Source: CAVOEB01 sp965249645
GTDB taxonomy: Bacteria; Pseudomonadota; Alphaproteobacteria; UBA828; JAPUJA01
Direction of reading: 5' to 3'
Length of the DNA stretch: 64,000 nucleotides
NCBI GenBank assembly: GCA_965249645.1
Contig: CBDFML010000011.1
Coordinates: forward strand, 620,001 to 684,000
Within the stretch, counting starts at the first letter, position 1. Each line of letters starts with the position of its first letter. The translations under genes were made by a program, and so were the position numbers. Below are positions 45,509-53,832 of the stretch, one piece after another. The notes under the pieces were generated by a model that did no database searches, was not told the origin of the DNA, and saw nothing but the letters and a program-made list of their open reading frames with translations.

Positions 45509-46294
45509 TCAGGCCCCGGCGGCCGGTTGATCGTCCGGCGCTTGTCCGGGGGTCGTTGGTCGGGCTTCTGCTTCGTCGTCGCGCGATCCGATATAGACCT
45601 CGATCACGCGGGGATCGTTGCGAATGTCTTCGGGTTTGCCGAGCGCGATCAGCTCGCCCATGTGGAGCACCGCGATGCGTTCGCACACGTTCATGATGAA
45701 ACGCAAGTCATGGTCGATGACGACGATGCCGCAGCCATATTCGTCGCGGATGAATTGGACCGATTCTATCAGGGCCGTCGATTCGATTCGGTTCATCCCC
45801 GCCGCGGGCTCGTCAAGCAGCAGATAATCCGGGGCCAGCGCCAGCGCGCGTGCGATCTCGAGACGACGCTGATTGCCGTAAGGAAGGGTCGGCGCGGGCC
45901 GGTCGGCCAGTGCCAGAAGGCCTAACTCGTCGAGCAACCTGTCAATATCGATGCGTTGGGCCTGTTCGGCGCGGTGAAATTCGCTCGTCGTGAACGCAAC
46001 CTCGACGTTCTGGCGCACCGTGAGGTGGTCGAACAGCCGGATATTCTGGAACGTGCGCGCGACGCCGGCATAGGCGCATTTGCGCGCCGAGAGCCCTTTC
46101 AGCGACTTCTCGTCCAGCGTCACGCTTCCCGCATCGGGCGCAAGCACGCCGGTGATCAGATTCATGAGCGTCGTCTTGCCCGCGCCGTTGGGTCCTATCA
46201 GGCCCAGGATCTCCCCGTGTTCACACTCCAGGTTGACCTCGCGCACGGCGTAGACGCCGCCGAAATGCTTGCTGAGGTTGTCCACCTTCAGCAT
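45509..46294 (-). CDS. livG: ABC transporter ATP-binding protein LivG
   Basis: A 261-residue ATPase. Walker A GLIGPNGAGKTTL, signature-like LPYGNQRRLEIARALAL (the usual LivG variant), Walker B YLLLDEPAAGMN, H-loop VVIDHDLRFIM. First gene of the operon, 47 bases upstream of livK. The C-terminal 25 residues (EAEARPTTPGQAPDDQPAAGA) are a low-complexity tail not needed by the fold. Upstream, 46295-46613 contains no coding sequence. Confidence 0.95.
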   Translation of the reverse strand: MLKVDNLSKHFGGVYAVREVNLECEHGEILGLIGPNGAGKTTLMNLITGVLAPDAGSVTLDEKSLKGLSARKCAYAGVARTFQNIRLFDHLTVRQNVEVAFTTSEFHRAEQAQRIDIDRLLDELGLLALADRPAPTLPYGNQRRLEIARALALAPDYLLLDEPAAGMNRIESTALIESVQFIRDEYGCGIVVIDHDLRFIMNVCERIAVLHMGELIALGKPEDIRNDPRVIEVYIGSRDDEAEARPTTPGQAPDDQPAAGA

Positions 46295-46443
46295 GGCACG
46301 ACGAGGCCCCGGGACGGCGCCGTTAGTGCTGCGCGCGCCCGCATCGCGGTATCGAAAACCTGCCGGTTAAACCGCATCTCCCTGCGCTCGCATATTCCTG
46401 CGTTATGACGCGTCGACCCCAATCGGGGCCATAAACAAATGGG

Positions 46444-46463
46444 CCAATGGTTGGTCCAATGGT
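46444..46463. repeat. Direct repeat CCAATGGTT x2
   Basis: CCAATGGTT occurs at 46444-46452 and 46455-46463, 11 bases apart, about one helical turn. It lies in the 319-base gap between livG and tRNA-Ser. It may be a regulator site for the liv operon or for the transcript that runs towards the tRNA. Confidence 0.4.
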
Positions 46464-46483
46464 TTGATCTATGAGAGTATAAC

Positions 46484-46577
46484 CTATTCCGGGCAAGTTG
46501 GCGTTGGCAATAGCGGGGCGCAGACCGGCACCTCCCGGGGGCGCCGCTGTCGAAAGGCTTCCTTGCGGCCTTTTTTT
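46484..46577 (+). ncRNA. Candidate small RNA ending in an intrinsic terminator
   Basis: Downstream of a -10-like TATAAC (46478-46483) the plus strand can fold into a stem AGCGG(GG)CGC / GCGCCGCT (46512-46521 with 46541-46548) enclosing CCGG/CCGG (46525-46528, 46535-46538), followed by a textbook terminator at 46553-46577. No coding frame is convincing. The -35 is weak (TTGGTC 21 bases upstream). The boundaries are guesses. Confidence 0.4.
46553..46577 (+). terminator. Rho-independent terminator upstream of tRNA-Ser
   Basis: AAAGGC (46553-46558) pairs with GCCTTT (46568-46573) over a 9-base loop, and seven T residues (46571-46577) follow or overlap. No annotated plus-strand gene precedes it, which is why a small RNA is proposed. 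Confidence 0.7.
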
Positions 46578-46613
46578 ATAGTGGGTACATATTCGGGCGA
46601 GCCGCAGACTGCC

Positions 46614-46701
46614 GGAGGGATGGCCGAGTGGTTTAAGGCGCACGCCTGGAAAGCGTGTTCACCGAAAGGTGTCCAGGGTTCGAATCCCTGTCCCTCCGCC
46701 A
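46614..46701 (+). tRNA. tRNA-Ser (anticodon GGA)
   Basis: The acceptor strands GGAGGGA and TCCCTCC pair, with G discriminator and encoded CCA. The D arm is followed by an anticodon stem CACGC/GCGTG with loop CTGGAAA, giving anticodon GGA at 46648-46650. A long variable arm (TTCACCGAAAGGTGTCC region) and the T loop GGTTCGAATCC confirm a class II serine tRNA. Confidence 0.97.
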
Positions 46702-46720
46702 GTGCCTTTGACCCATATTG

Positions 46721-48301
46721 TCATGAACCTGTCGCACCCGTGACGAGGCTCTGTTCGTGGGCCTTCCTGGCGTGGCGTGAGACGGTGCTTTTATCCACGT
46801 CAAGGCGCTGCACGATCTCTGGATAGACCCGGTGCGGTTTGGTGGGTGCAGCCACCGCAGCCTGCTTGACGGCGGCGACCGCATGGACCCAGCGCCACGG
46901 CTCGCGGCAGATCTGGTACTCCTCCCACGCGGCTTGCTGCAGCTTGTAGGCATGCATCTCGCTGGCGTCCTCGCGGCAGACCAGTCTCGTCGTCAGTCGA
47001 AACAAAGCATCGGGGTCATGGCCAGCCTTCATATAGCTTTCCGCCAACCGCGTCACATCGCGCACGGCATCAAAGGCCACCAGATCATTGATGACGACCA
47101 TCAGGTTGGTCACATCATAACCGTCGATACCCAGAATGCCTGCTTCGATACCCGCGAGCAGTTCATCAGCCGTGGCCGTGCTCAATTCAGACTGTTCACT
47201 CTGCCAGCCCCAGGTCAGGGTCGCATCGAGGTAACGCACCTCGTAGCTCCAGGCCCAAGCGATCAACGCCAGCGCCTTGTTGCGGAAACTCACCTCGGGG
47301 AAGCCGATCAGGTAACGCCGTGCCGCAATGCCGGTATGGATATGGACATCAAAGGGATTGTTGCTGTGCGAGCGCAGGAAAATGCGGGCACCCCCGATCG
47401 AGAGGCCCTCACAGGCTCCCTCCAGCGACAGTCCCCGGCCCATGGCGCGAACGACAAGATCGGCAATCGAAACAATCGTGGTTACGCGGCCAATCTCATC
47501 GGCAAAGGCAGCAATGGCGTCGGTTTCGTGCGGCCCTGTCTTTTGGGGCACACGGGATTCGTGGAGTTCGTTCGAGTCGAACAGGGCCTCCAACTCGGGG
47601 AACCGCTCGTAGAGCTCGATGCCTTCCTTGATCGAGGCTTCGTCACTATCGGCAAAGGCGTCGAACGGGGCATGACGCGACAGGAACCGGACCACTGGGC
47701 GCATGACAACGGGTGCCCATTCCCAGCCGATCGCATCCGCTGCGCGCATCGCATAAAGCGGGTAGAGGAAATAGTGATCGTCGAGATTGTTGCGGCGCAA
47801 TGAAACGGTGAGCAGGCTTTCGAGAATCTGACCCGGCGTGGCCTTTTCACAGGCAAGGGTCATGGCCCTCTCGGCAAGCCTGGGCTCGCGATCTTGCATG
47901 GCCTTCTCCAGACGGGCCAATGCCTTCTCTGCTGTCACCTCGCGCTTGAGATCATCGAAGGAGACCATCGCCGCAGGCCCCATGGATGGCATATGGATAT
48001 GTTTGTTGGCGAGCGCCACGCACTGCAACACCGGAAGATCACGATCGGCTTCCGCGAGCCGTTCCTGCATGCCACAAACGGCATGGATGCCCGCCACGGG
48101 ATGCACAGGCCCGCCATGGTGATCCGCTGGAAGTTCGGTGGACCGCGAGACGGCAAGGGCCGCGGCACGGACCAGCGCATGGCGGTCCTCGCCGGCGCTT
48201 AACCGCGCAATGGTCTGCTCGATGATCTGATCACGCGGCGTCTCTTCGATGAACCGGGCAAGCGCTTCGGTTACGGCATCAAATTCGACCAAACGCACCA
48301 T
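46721..48301 (-). CDS. Unrecognised 526-residue protein
   Basis: I do not recognise the family. The protein is acidic to neutral and mostly helical. Three His-rich spots stand out: DHHGGPVHPVAGIHAV near residue 60, NKHIHMPSMGP near 98 and FDVHIHTGIAARRYL near 318; they could bind metal. The C-terminus contains an HTH-like stretch YPEIVQRLDVDKSTVSRHARK, so DNA binding is conceivable. GAGGAG lies seven bases before the ATG, and a perfect TATAAT is at 48362-48367 on this strand. Its stop is only 20 bases from the 3' end of tRNA-Ser, and the flank is more AT-rich than the rest of the window, which hints at acquisition. Confidence 0.75.
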   Translation of the reverse strand: MVRLVEFDAVTEALARFIEETPRDQIIEQTIARLSAGEDRHALVRAAALAVSRSTELPADHHGGPVHPVAGIHAVCGMQERLAEADRDLPVLQCVALANKHIHMPSMGPAAMVSFDDLKREVTAEKALARLEKAMQDREPRLAERAMTLACEKATPGQILESLLTVSLRRNNLDDHYFLYPLYAMRAADAIGWEWAPVVMRPVVRFLSRHAPFDAFADSDEASIKEGIELYERFPELEALFDSNELHESRVPQKTGPHETDAIAAFADEIGRVTTIVSIADLVVRAMGRGLSLEGACEGLSIGGARIFLRSHSNNPFDVHIHTGIAARRYLIGFPEVSFRNKALALIAWAWSYEVRYLDATLTWGWQSEQSELSTATADELLAGIEAGILGIDGYDVTNLMVVINDLVAFDAVRDVTRLAESYMKAGHDPDALFRLTTRLVCREDASEMHAYKLQQAAWEEYQICREPWRWVHAVAAVKQAAVAAPTKPHRVYPEIVQRLDVDKSTVSRHARKAHEQSLVTGATGS

Positions 48302-48776
48302 GACAGTCTCCTCAACGGCGACGCATGTTTTCCGGCTGTCACCTTAACGATCAACATTGGGATTATAGACCGTCTTCTGATGCTTGAGTTAAAATCAAAA
48401 CTTATATGAGTTCATAGTGCTGGATTGCCTCGACATGTGCGCTCGAGGGTTCTCCATATCCCAACATGCCGCTAGAAGGCGCAGGAAAGCGCCGCAAGGC
48501 GTCTTTAGGGTCTCGTTGGTCTTAGGGTAAGAGAACGAAGAAAGAACGTCTCTGCGAGCCTCTGATCCCGGTTTGTGGGTAGACTTGATGACCAGCCCCG
48601 GATGCCGCAGAAATACATGCTGTTAGGCGGACCGTCCCTCTGCCGGGCCTGTTGGCCCGCTTTCCGCATGCCCTCGTGTTCGACGCTGTCACCGGATATA
48701 ACATAGGTGCGATCATCGCCTCCCAATGCGGTGCGTGCGCCGGTCCACAAATGGGAGCCAGCCCAAGGAGAGCATC
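48302..48776. other. Intergenic region with -10 element for the 526-residue gene
   Basis: 475 bases with no credible gene; an 81-codon minus-strand frame at 48505-48750 lacks a ribosome site and has no family features. It holds TATAAT (minus strand, 48367-48362) with a poor -35, a hairpin GGCGC-aggaaa-GCGCC near 48479-48494, and the ribosome site of the next gene. Confidence 0.55.
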
Positions 48777-48992
48777 ATGCCGTCAATGAAGTTTATTGCG
48801 TTTGCCATGGTCTTCGTCGGTGTCATCGTCAACAACTACGCCTACCTGCACGACGTAATAGTCGGGAGTTACCTCCAGGATGGAGAACGTTGGGTGTTGC
48901 TTGGCACCAAGACCTATATCGTAGCCGGTATCACGTTTGCCGCGGTGATCGTGGGCTCCGCCATCCTCCTCATGCGTTCGAACGGCAAGTAG
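48777..48992 (+). CDS. Small two-helix membrane protein
   Basis: A 71-residue protein with hydrophobic segments at about 5-22 (FIAFAMVFVGVIVNNYAYL) and 45-65 (YIVAGITFAAVIVGSAILL), separated by a short polar loop with DGERWVLLGTK. AAGGAG at 48765-48770 supports the ATG at 48777. It belongs to no family that I recognise. Both ends short, with positive charges at the C-terminus (MRSNGK), so both termini probably face the cytosol. Confidence 0.7.
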   Translation: MPSMKFIAFAMVFVGVIVNNYAYLHDVIVGSYLQDGERWVLLGTKTYIVAGITFAAVIVGSAILLMRSNGK

Positions 48993-49002
48993 GCTCGCTC
49001 CG

Positions 49003-49434
49003 TTGCCTCGTTGCAACCGCGTCTTCGGCATTGCCGGCGCTGTGCTCGCGCTGGGTCTGGTCGCGGCCTGTGCTCAACGCGCCGACGATCGAGCAAACCT
49101 CATGACCCTGGCCGAAACCGAGGCCTGGGTGGACGAAACCCTTGCCATGGCGCGCGAAGCCGCCGATATCGAGGATCTCGCCGCCGCCGTGAGCGAAAGG
49201 TGCCGGGACGCGGGACACAACCCCGGAACCCTCGGCTACCGGCAATGCGTCAACCAGATGGAAGAGCGCATGGTTGCGCTGGCCAAGGCCGGGGCGCTGG
49301 CGCGTATCGGCGAAGCGCTGCGCGACTCGCCAAACCCGATCGGGCCGCTGATCGGGGTTCAGCCCGAGATTGCCGACGGTCTCGCCTGCTACGACCGCGA
49401 GAACAAGGACGTGGTTGGCTGCCAGGACATCTAA
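49003..49434 (+). CDS. Putative lipoprotein
   Basis: A 143-residue exported protein. The signal FGIAGAVLALGLVAACAQ ends in a lipobox (VAAC), so Cys near residue 23 would be lipidated. The mature part contains three further cysteines (SERCRDAG, YRQCVNQM, LACYDREN, plus VGCQDI at the end) that could form two disulfides. It starts with TTG at 49003, ten bases after the small membrane gene, with which it is probably co-transcribed. Function unknown. Confidence 0.65.
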   Translation: MPRCNRVFGIAGAVLALGLVAACAQRADDRANLMTLAETEAWVDETLAMAREAADIEDLAAAVSERCRDAGHNPGTLGYRQCVNQMEERMVALAKAGALARIGEALRDSPNPIGPLIGVQPEIADGLACYDRENKDVVGCQDI

Positions 49435-49488
49435 TGCCCGGCTCGCAGATCGTCCGACTCACAAATTGTTTAATCCGAAGGATGGGGC

Positions 49489-49512
49489 CCGGTTGATCGG
49501 CGGATCAACCGG
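49489..49512 (-). terminator. Hairpin spanning the bioB stop codon
   Basis: CCGGTTGATC (49489-49498) and GATCAACCGG (49503-49512) form a perfect 10-bp stem with loop GGCG. The bioB TGA (49507-49505) lies inside it. No T-run follows on either strand, so it may protect the messenger end or limit read-through between convergent transcripts. Confidence 0.45.
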
Positions 49513-50545
49513 AGGCGTCTGAGGGCTCGCCCGGCATCGGTTCGATACCAAGCCGCGCAAACAGTGCGAGGTCGGCGTCGGGCGTGGGGTTCTTGGCCGT
49601 CAGCAGCACTTCGCCCAGGAACAGAGAGTTCGCCCCCGCGAGGAAACATAACGCCTGTAACTCGTCGCTCATCTGCTCGCGTCCGGCAGACAGCCGCACC
49701 ATCGCATCGGGCATGACAATTCGCGCGGCTGCAACGGTGCGCACGAATTCGAAGGGGTCGGGCGCCTGCTCGGCCGCGAGCGGCGTGCCAGGTATCGGGA
49801 TCAGCTGGTTGATCGGCACACTCTCGGGCGGTGGCGTCATGGTGGCCAGCGCATGCAGCATGCCGACCCGGTCCTCGCGGGACTCGCCCAAGCCGACGAT
49901 GCCGCCGCAACACACGTTGATGCCGGCCTCGCGCACCTGCGTCAGGGTCTGGAGGCGGTCGTCGAAACTGCGGGTGGTGATGATCTCGCCGTAAAACTCT
50001 TCAGAGGTATCGATGTTGTGGTTGTAGTAGTCGAGCCCTGCGGTTTTGAGTTCAACCGCCTGGCCCTCGTCCAGCAGCCCGAGACTCGCGCAGGTCTCGA
50101 GGCCCAGGCCCTTGACCGCGCCGATCATCTCGATCACGGCGGGAAGGTCGCGTGCATGAGGGCCCCGCCACGCCGCCGCCATGCAAAACCGTGTCGCACC
50201 CGCTTCCTTGGCCCGTCGGGCAGCCGTCATCACTTCGTCCAGCGGCACCAACGCCTCGCGCGCGAGGCCGGTGTCGTAATGGGCGCTCTGCGGGCAGTAC
50301 TTGCAGTCCTCCGGACAGGCCCCGGTCTTGATGCTTTTGAGCGAGCTTACCTGCATCTGATTGGCGTAGAAATGCTCCCGGTGCACGCTCTGGGCGCAAA
50401 AGATGAGGTCGGCGAAGGGAAGCTCGAATAGCGCTGCGATCGCTTTGCGGCTCCACGGGTCGGCAGCTGCGGCGCCGGGCCGTTGCGCGGCGCTGGATCC
50501 GGCAGTTGCCGCCGAACCCGCCGGGTTCTCCTCAATGGCGTCCAT
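49505..50545 (-). CDS. bioB: Biotin synthase
   Basis: A 346-residue radical-SAM enzyme that inserts sulfur into dethiobiotin. The radical-SAM cluster motif is TGACPEDCKYCPQS, and the auxiliary-cluster residues lie in YYNHNIDTSEEFY and CCGGIVGLGE. The first 30 residues are Ala/Gly/Pro-rich and not part of the fold. The ATG at 50545 has no Shine-Dalgarno, but a promoter-like pair at 50579-50552 ends six bases before it, suggesting a leaderless messenger. Divergent from bioF-bioD-bioA. Confidence 0.97.
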   Translation of the reverse strand: MDAIEENPAGSAATAGSSAAQRPGAAAADPWSRKAIAALFELPFADLIFCAQSVHREHFYANQMQVSSLKSIKTGACPEDCKYCPQSAHYDTGLAREALVPLDEVMTAARRAKEAGATRFCMAAAWRGPHARDLPAVIEMIGAVKGLGLETCASLGLLDEGQAVELKTAGLDYYNHNIDTSEEFYGEIITTRSFDDRLQTLTQVREAGINVCCGGIVGLGESREDRVGMLHALATMTPPPESVPINQLIPIPGTPLAAEQAPDPFEFVRTVAAARIVMPDAMVRLSAGREQMSDELQALCFLAGANSLFLGEVLLTAKNPTPDADLALFARLGIEPMPGEPSDASG

Positions 50546-50551
50546 GGCGCT

Positions 50552-50579
50552 AAGGTAGCCGAGCCCGGCCTCAATGCAA
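50552..50579 (-). promoter_or_regulatory. Possible bioB promoter giving a leaderless transcript
   Basis: On the minus strand TTGCAT (50579-50574) and TACCTT (50557-50552) are 16 bases apart, and six bases separate the -10 from the bioB ATG, so transcription could start at the ATG itself. I saw no BioR-type or BirA-type operator in the 127-base divergent region. Confidence 0.4.
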
Positions 50580-50672
50580 GCCGTTTCGCCATTGCAACCG
50601 GTGTGCGTTGACAGGGCGGGAACGAGACAAGACAGTGGGTCCGGTTAGCCTTTGGCATTTCACGATCAGACG

Positions 50673-51878
50673 ATGCGGCAACGCGCGATGAACGAAATTG
50701 AACGACGCTATAGCGAGGTCTGCGCCGGGCTCGACGCGGACCAGCGGCGCCGGCTGCGCCCGGTGGGGCCGAGCGAGGGCGGGCGTACGATGATCGCGGG
50801 CCGCTCGATGATCAACCTGTCGTCCAACGACTACCTTGGCCTCTCGCAGCACCCGTTGCTGGTTGAGCGTGCCTCCGAGTGGGCGGCGCGCTGGGGTACC
50901 GGATCGTCCGCGTCGCGCCTGGTCTGCGGCAATCTCGAGCCATTCGAGTCGCTTGAAGCCCGACTCGCCCGGGGCAAGGAAAAGCCGGCGGCGCTGATCC
51001 TGGGTACCGGGTTTCAGGCCAACGCCGCCGTGCTGCCGACACTCCTCGACCGCCAGGTGCTGGGCGCTGAGCCGCTCGTCTATACCGATCGCCTCAATCA
51101 CGCCAGCATCCATCTCGGACTGCGGGCCGCGGGTGTGCGCCAAATTCGCTACCGGCACAATGATCTCGACCACCTGGAATCGCTCCTGGCCCGTGATGCC
51201 GGCGAGGCGCGTCCGCGCTTCATCGTTACTGAAACCGTCTTCAGTATGGACGGCGATTGCGTCGACCTCGACGGTTTGGCGGGACTCGCGGAACGGTTCG
51301 GCGCGTTTCTCTATGTCGACGAAGCTCACGCGACGGGTGTGTTCGGCCCAGGCGGCTTCGGCCTCGCTGCGGGACAAGACGGGCGCGTCGATTTCGTTAT
51401 GGGCACGTTCAGCAAGGCACTGGGCAGCTTCGGGGCCTACGTCGCCTGCTCCGAAGCGTTGCGCGACTATCTGGTCAACCGTTGCGCCGGACTGATCTAT
51501 TCGACTGCCCTGCCGCCGCCGGTGCTGGGCGCGATCGACGCGACCCTCGAGCTGTTGCCTCAACTCGACAACGAGCGCGCGAGGGTGTTGCGCTATGGGA
51601 AGACCTTGCGCGACGCCTTTGGTGCTGCGGGTCTCGATTGCGGCGCATCGGCAAGTCCGATCGTGCCGGTCATTTTGGGCGAGGCGGACGACTGCCTGGC
51701 CCTGGGCGGTGCCCTGGAGGCCGAAGGCGTGCTCGCCGTCGCCATCCGGCCTCCGACCGTCCCGAACGGCACGGCACGGCTGCGCATCGCCGTGTCTGCT
51801 GCCCATTCGGACAAGGATATCGCGACGGTTGCTGCTCTGCTGCCCCGGCTGGCCGCGCGGCACAAAAGTGCGGCATGA
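50673..51878 (+). CDS. bioF: 8-amino-7-oxononanoate synthase
   Basis: A 401-residue PLP enzyme condensing pimeloyl-ACP/CoA with alanine. Marker segments are LSSNDYLGLSQHPLL, GSSASRLVCGN, the Asp/His of FLYVDEAHATGVFG, and the PLP lysine in GTFSKALGSFGAY. The ATG at 50673 is taken over an upstream TTG; a further ATG at 50688 is possible. Its TGA overlaps the bioD start. Confidence 0.96.
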   Translation: MRQRAMNEIERRYSEVCAGLDADQRRRLRPVGPSEGGRTMIAGRSMINLSSNDYLGLSQHPLLVERASEWAARWGTGSSASRLVCGNLEPFESLEARLARGKEKPAALILGTGFQANAAVLPTLLDRQVLGAEPLVYTDRLNHASIHLGLRAAGVRQIRYRHNDLDHLESLLARDAGEARPRFIVTETVFSMDGDCVDLDGLAGLAERFGAFLYVDEAHATGVFGPGGFGLAAGQDGRVDFVMGTFSKALGSFGAYVACSEALRDYLVNRCAGLIYSTALPPPVLGAIDATLELLPQLDNERARVLRYGKTLRDAFGAAGLDCGASASPIVPVILGEADDCLALGGALEAEGVLAVAIRPPTVPNGTARLRIAVSAAHSDKDIATVAALLPRLAARHKSAA

Positions 51879-52519
51879 CCGCGCCGAGACCCCGCGGCTT
51901 GTTCCTGACCGGCACCGACACCGATATCGGCAAGTCGGTGGTCGCCGCATGGTTGGTGAACGGGCTCGGCCTGGATTACTGGAAGCCGGTCCAGTCGGGC
52001 CTCGAGGGCGAGACAGATACCGAGGCGGTGCGCCGGCTAACCGGTTTGCCGGACGAGCGATTTCATCCATCGGCGTTTGAGACCCGTACGCCTGCCTCGC
52101 CGCACCTCTCAGCGCGGCTCGACGGCGTGCAAATCCGGATGGATGCCTTCGTGTTGCCGGACAGTCCCCGCCCGGTGCTGGTCGAAGGGGCAGGCGGATT
52201 GCTCGTGCCGCTCAACGACGACGCGTTGATGATCGACCTGATCGCTCTGCTGGAGCTGCCCGTGGTGCTCGTCGCGCGGAGCGGGCTTGGCACCATCAAC
52301 CACACCCTGCTCAGCGTCGAGGCGCTTCGGTTCCGCAATCTGACGCTGGCCGGCGTGGTGATGAACGGCCCACCCCACGAGTCGAACCGTCATGCTATCG
52401 AGAGCTACGGCGACGTTCCGGTGATCGGTCAGCTGCCACCGATCGATCACTTGAGTGCACGCTCCCTGGCGGCTATGAATCCGCCTCAAATCCCTGGCTT
52501 TGAGACGACCGTGTCATGA
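51875..52519 (+). CDS. bioD: Dethiobiotin synthetase
   Basis: A 214-residue ATP-dependent carboxylase that closes the ureido ring of dethiobiotin. The P-loop is GTDTDIGKS (residues 13-21), followed by YWKPVQSGL and VEGAGGLLVPLNDD. ATG at 51875 overlaps bioF; the stop overlaps bioA. Length normal. Confidence 0.95.
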   Translation: MTAPRPRGLFLTGTDTDIGKSVVAAWLVNGLGLDYWKPVQSGLEGETDTEAVRRLTGLPDERFHPSAFETRTPASPHLSARLDGVQIRMDAFVLPDSPRPVLVEGAGGLLVPLNDDALMIDLIALLELPVVLVARSGLGTINHTLLSVEALRFRNLTLAGVVMNGPPHESNRHAIESYGDVPVIGQLPPIDHLSARSLAAMNPPQIPGFETTVS

Positions 52520-53832
52520 CCGACGAACGCGACCTTCTAGCCGACGACGCCCGCCACGTCTGGCATCCTTTCACCCAGGCTCAGACGGCGCCTGATCCCG
52601 TCGTCGTGACGGGCGGCAAGGGGGCACGGTTGACCACCGCCGACGGCACCGAGTATCTCGACCTGATCTCGTCCTGGTGGGTCAATATGCACGGCCACGG
52701 CCATCCAAAGATCGCAGGCGCGATCGCCGAGCAGGCCGGCGGGCTCGAACATGTGATGTTCGCGGGTTTTACCCACGAGCCTGCTGTTACGTTGGCAAAG
52801 CGGCTGGCGGCATTGCTGCCGCCGCCGCTCAGCCGAGTGTTCTATTCCGACAGCGGCGCCACGGCTGTCGAAATCGGGCTCAAGATCGCGTTCCAGTCGT
52901 TTCGCAACCGGGGCGAGACCGGGCGTACCCGCTTCATCGCCTTCGAAGGCGGCTATCACGGCGATACGGTGGGTGCGATGTCCGTGGGCCAGAGTTGCGG
53001 CTTCTACGAACCGTTTCGCGACCTGATGTTTCCTGTTGATATCGTGCCCTACCCGGCCACCTGGGAAGGCGATCTTGAGGTCGAGGCCAAGGAGGCGGCG
53101 GCGCTGGCCGCTCTCGACCGCCAGCTCGAGGCCGCCGGCGCCGAGACCGTGGCGGCGATCATCGAGCCGCTCGTCGAAGGTGCCGCGGGGATGCGCATGT
53201 GCCGGCCCGAGTTCCTGCGCGCCGTCGAGGGGCGCTTGCGCGCCGCCGACGTGCTGTTCATCTTCGACGAGGTTATGACCGGGTTCGGGCGCACCGGCGA
53301 GATGTTCGCCTGCACCAAGGCGGGTGTGACGCCCGACATCGTGTGTCTTGCCAAGGGTCTGACCGGCGGCTTCCTGCCTTTGGCGGCGACCGTGTGTCGT
53401 GAGTCGATCTACGAATCCTTCCTGAGCGAGAGCAACGATCAGGCGTTTATCCACGGCCATTCCTACACCGCCAATCCCATCGGCTGCGCCGCCGGGCTCG
53501 CGTCGCTCGATATCTTCGAGGAAGAAAATTCGCTCGGCCGTGTTGCCGAGATCGAGCAGCTTTACCGCGACCGCTTCCAGAGCCTGGCGGGTCGCCCCAA
53601 CGTCGCCCGTCCGCGCATCCTGGGGTCGATCGCCGCATTCGATGTGACGGGCGCCGATGCGGGCTACGGGGCCGCGATCGGACCGAAGCTCAAGGGCTGG
53701 TTCATGGAGCGCGGCCTGATGATCCGCCCACTGGGCAACGTGATTTATCTCATTCCGCCCTATTGCATCGAGGATGCTGATCTGCATCGGGCGTTCGACG
53801 CCATCGACACGGCGCTCGACGATGTCGTCTAG
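52516..53832 (+). CDS. bioA: Adenosylmethionine-8-amino-7-oxononanoate aminotransferase
   Basis: A 438-residue class III aminotransferase making 7,8-diaminopelargonate. The N-terminus has HVWHPFTQAQTA, the substrate-site motif SSWWVNMHGHGHP is typical of BioA, PLP is bound through DEVMTGFGRTG and the lysine in VCLAKGLTGGFLPLA. Complete. ATGA overlap with bioD. The pabB start lies inside its last codons (53822), extending the overlapped operon. Confidence 0.96.
   Translation: MTDERDLLADDARHVWHPFTQAQTAPDPVVVTGGKGARLTTADGTEYLDLISSWWVNMHGHGHPKIAGAIAEQAGGLEHVMFAGFTHEPAVTLAKRLAALLPPPLSRVFYSDSGATAVEIGLKIAFQSFRNRGETGRTRFIAFEGGYHGDTVGAMSVGQSCGFYEPFRDLMFPVDIVPYPATWEGDLEVEAKEAAALAALDRQLEAAGAETVAAIIEPLVEGAAGMRMCRPEFLRAVEGRLRAADVLFIFDEVMTGFGRTGEMFACTKAGVTPDIVCLAKGLTGGFLPLAATVCRESIYESFLSESNDQAFIHGHSYTANPIGCAAGLASLDIFEEENSLGRVAEIEQLYRDRFQSLAGRPNVARPRILGSIAAFDVTGADAGYGAAIGPKLKGWFMERGLMIRPLGNVIYLIPPYCIEDADLHRAFDAIDTALDDVV

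Noticed and set aside
48627..48645. Attachment-site repeat of the tRNA-Ser 3' end
   Set aside because: The match is short with mismatches and there is no integrase; kept only as a hint in the island finding.
48505..48750. 81-codon minus-strand frame in the 475-base gap
   Set aside because: No ribosome site, no hydrophobic or family pattern, and it crosses the region expected to hold promoters.
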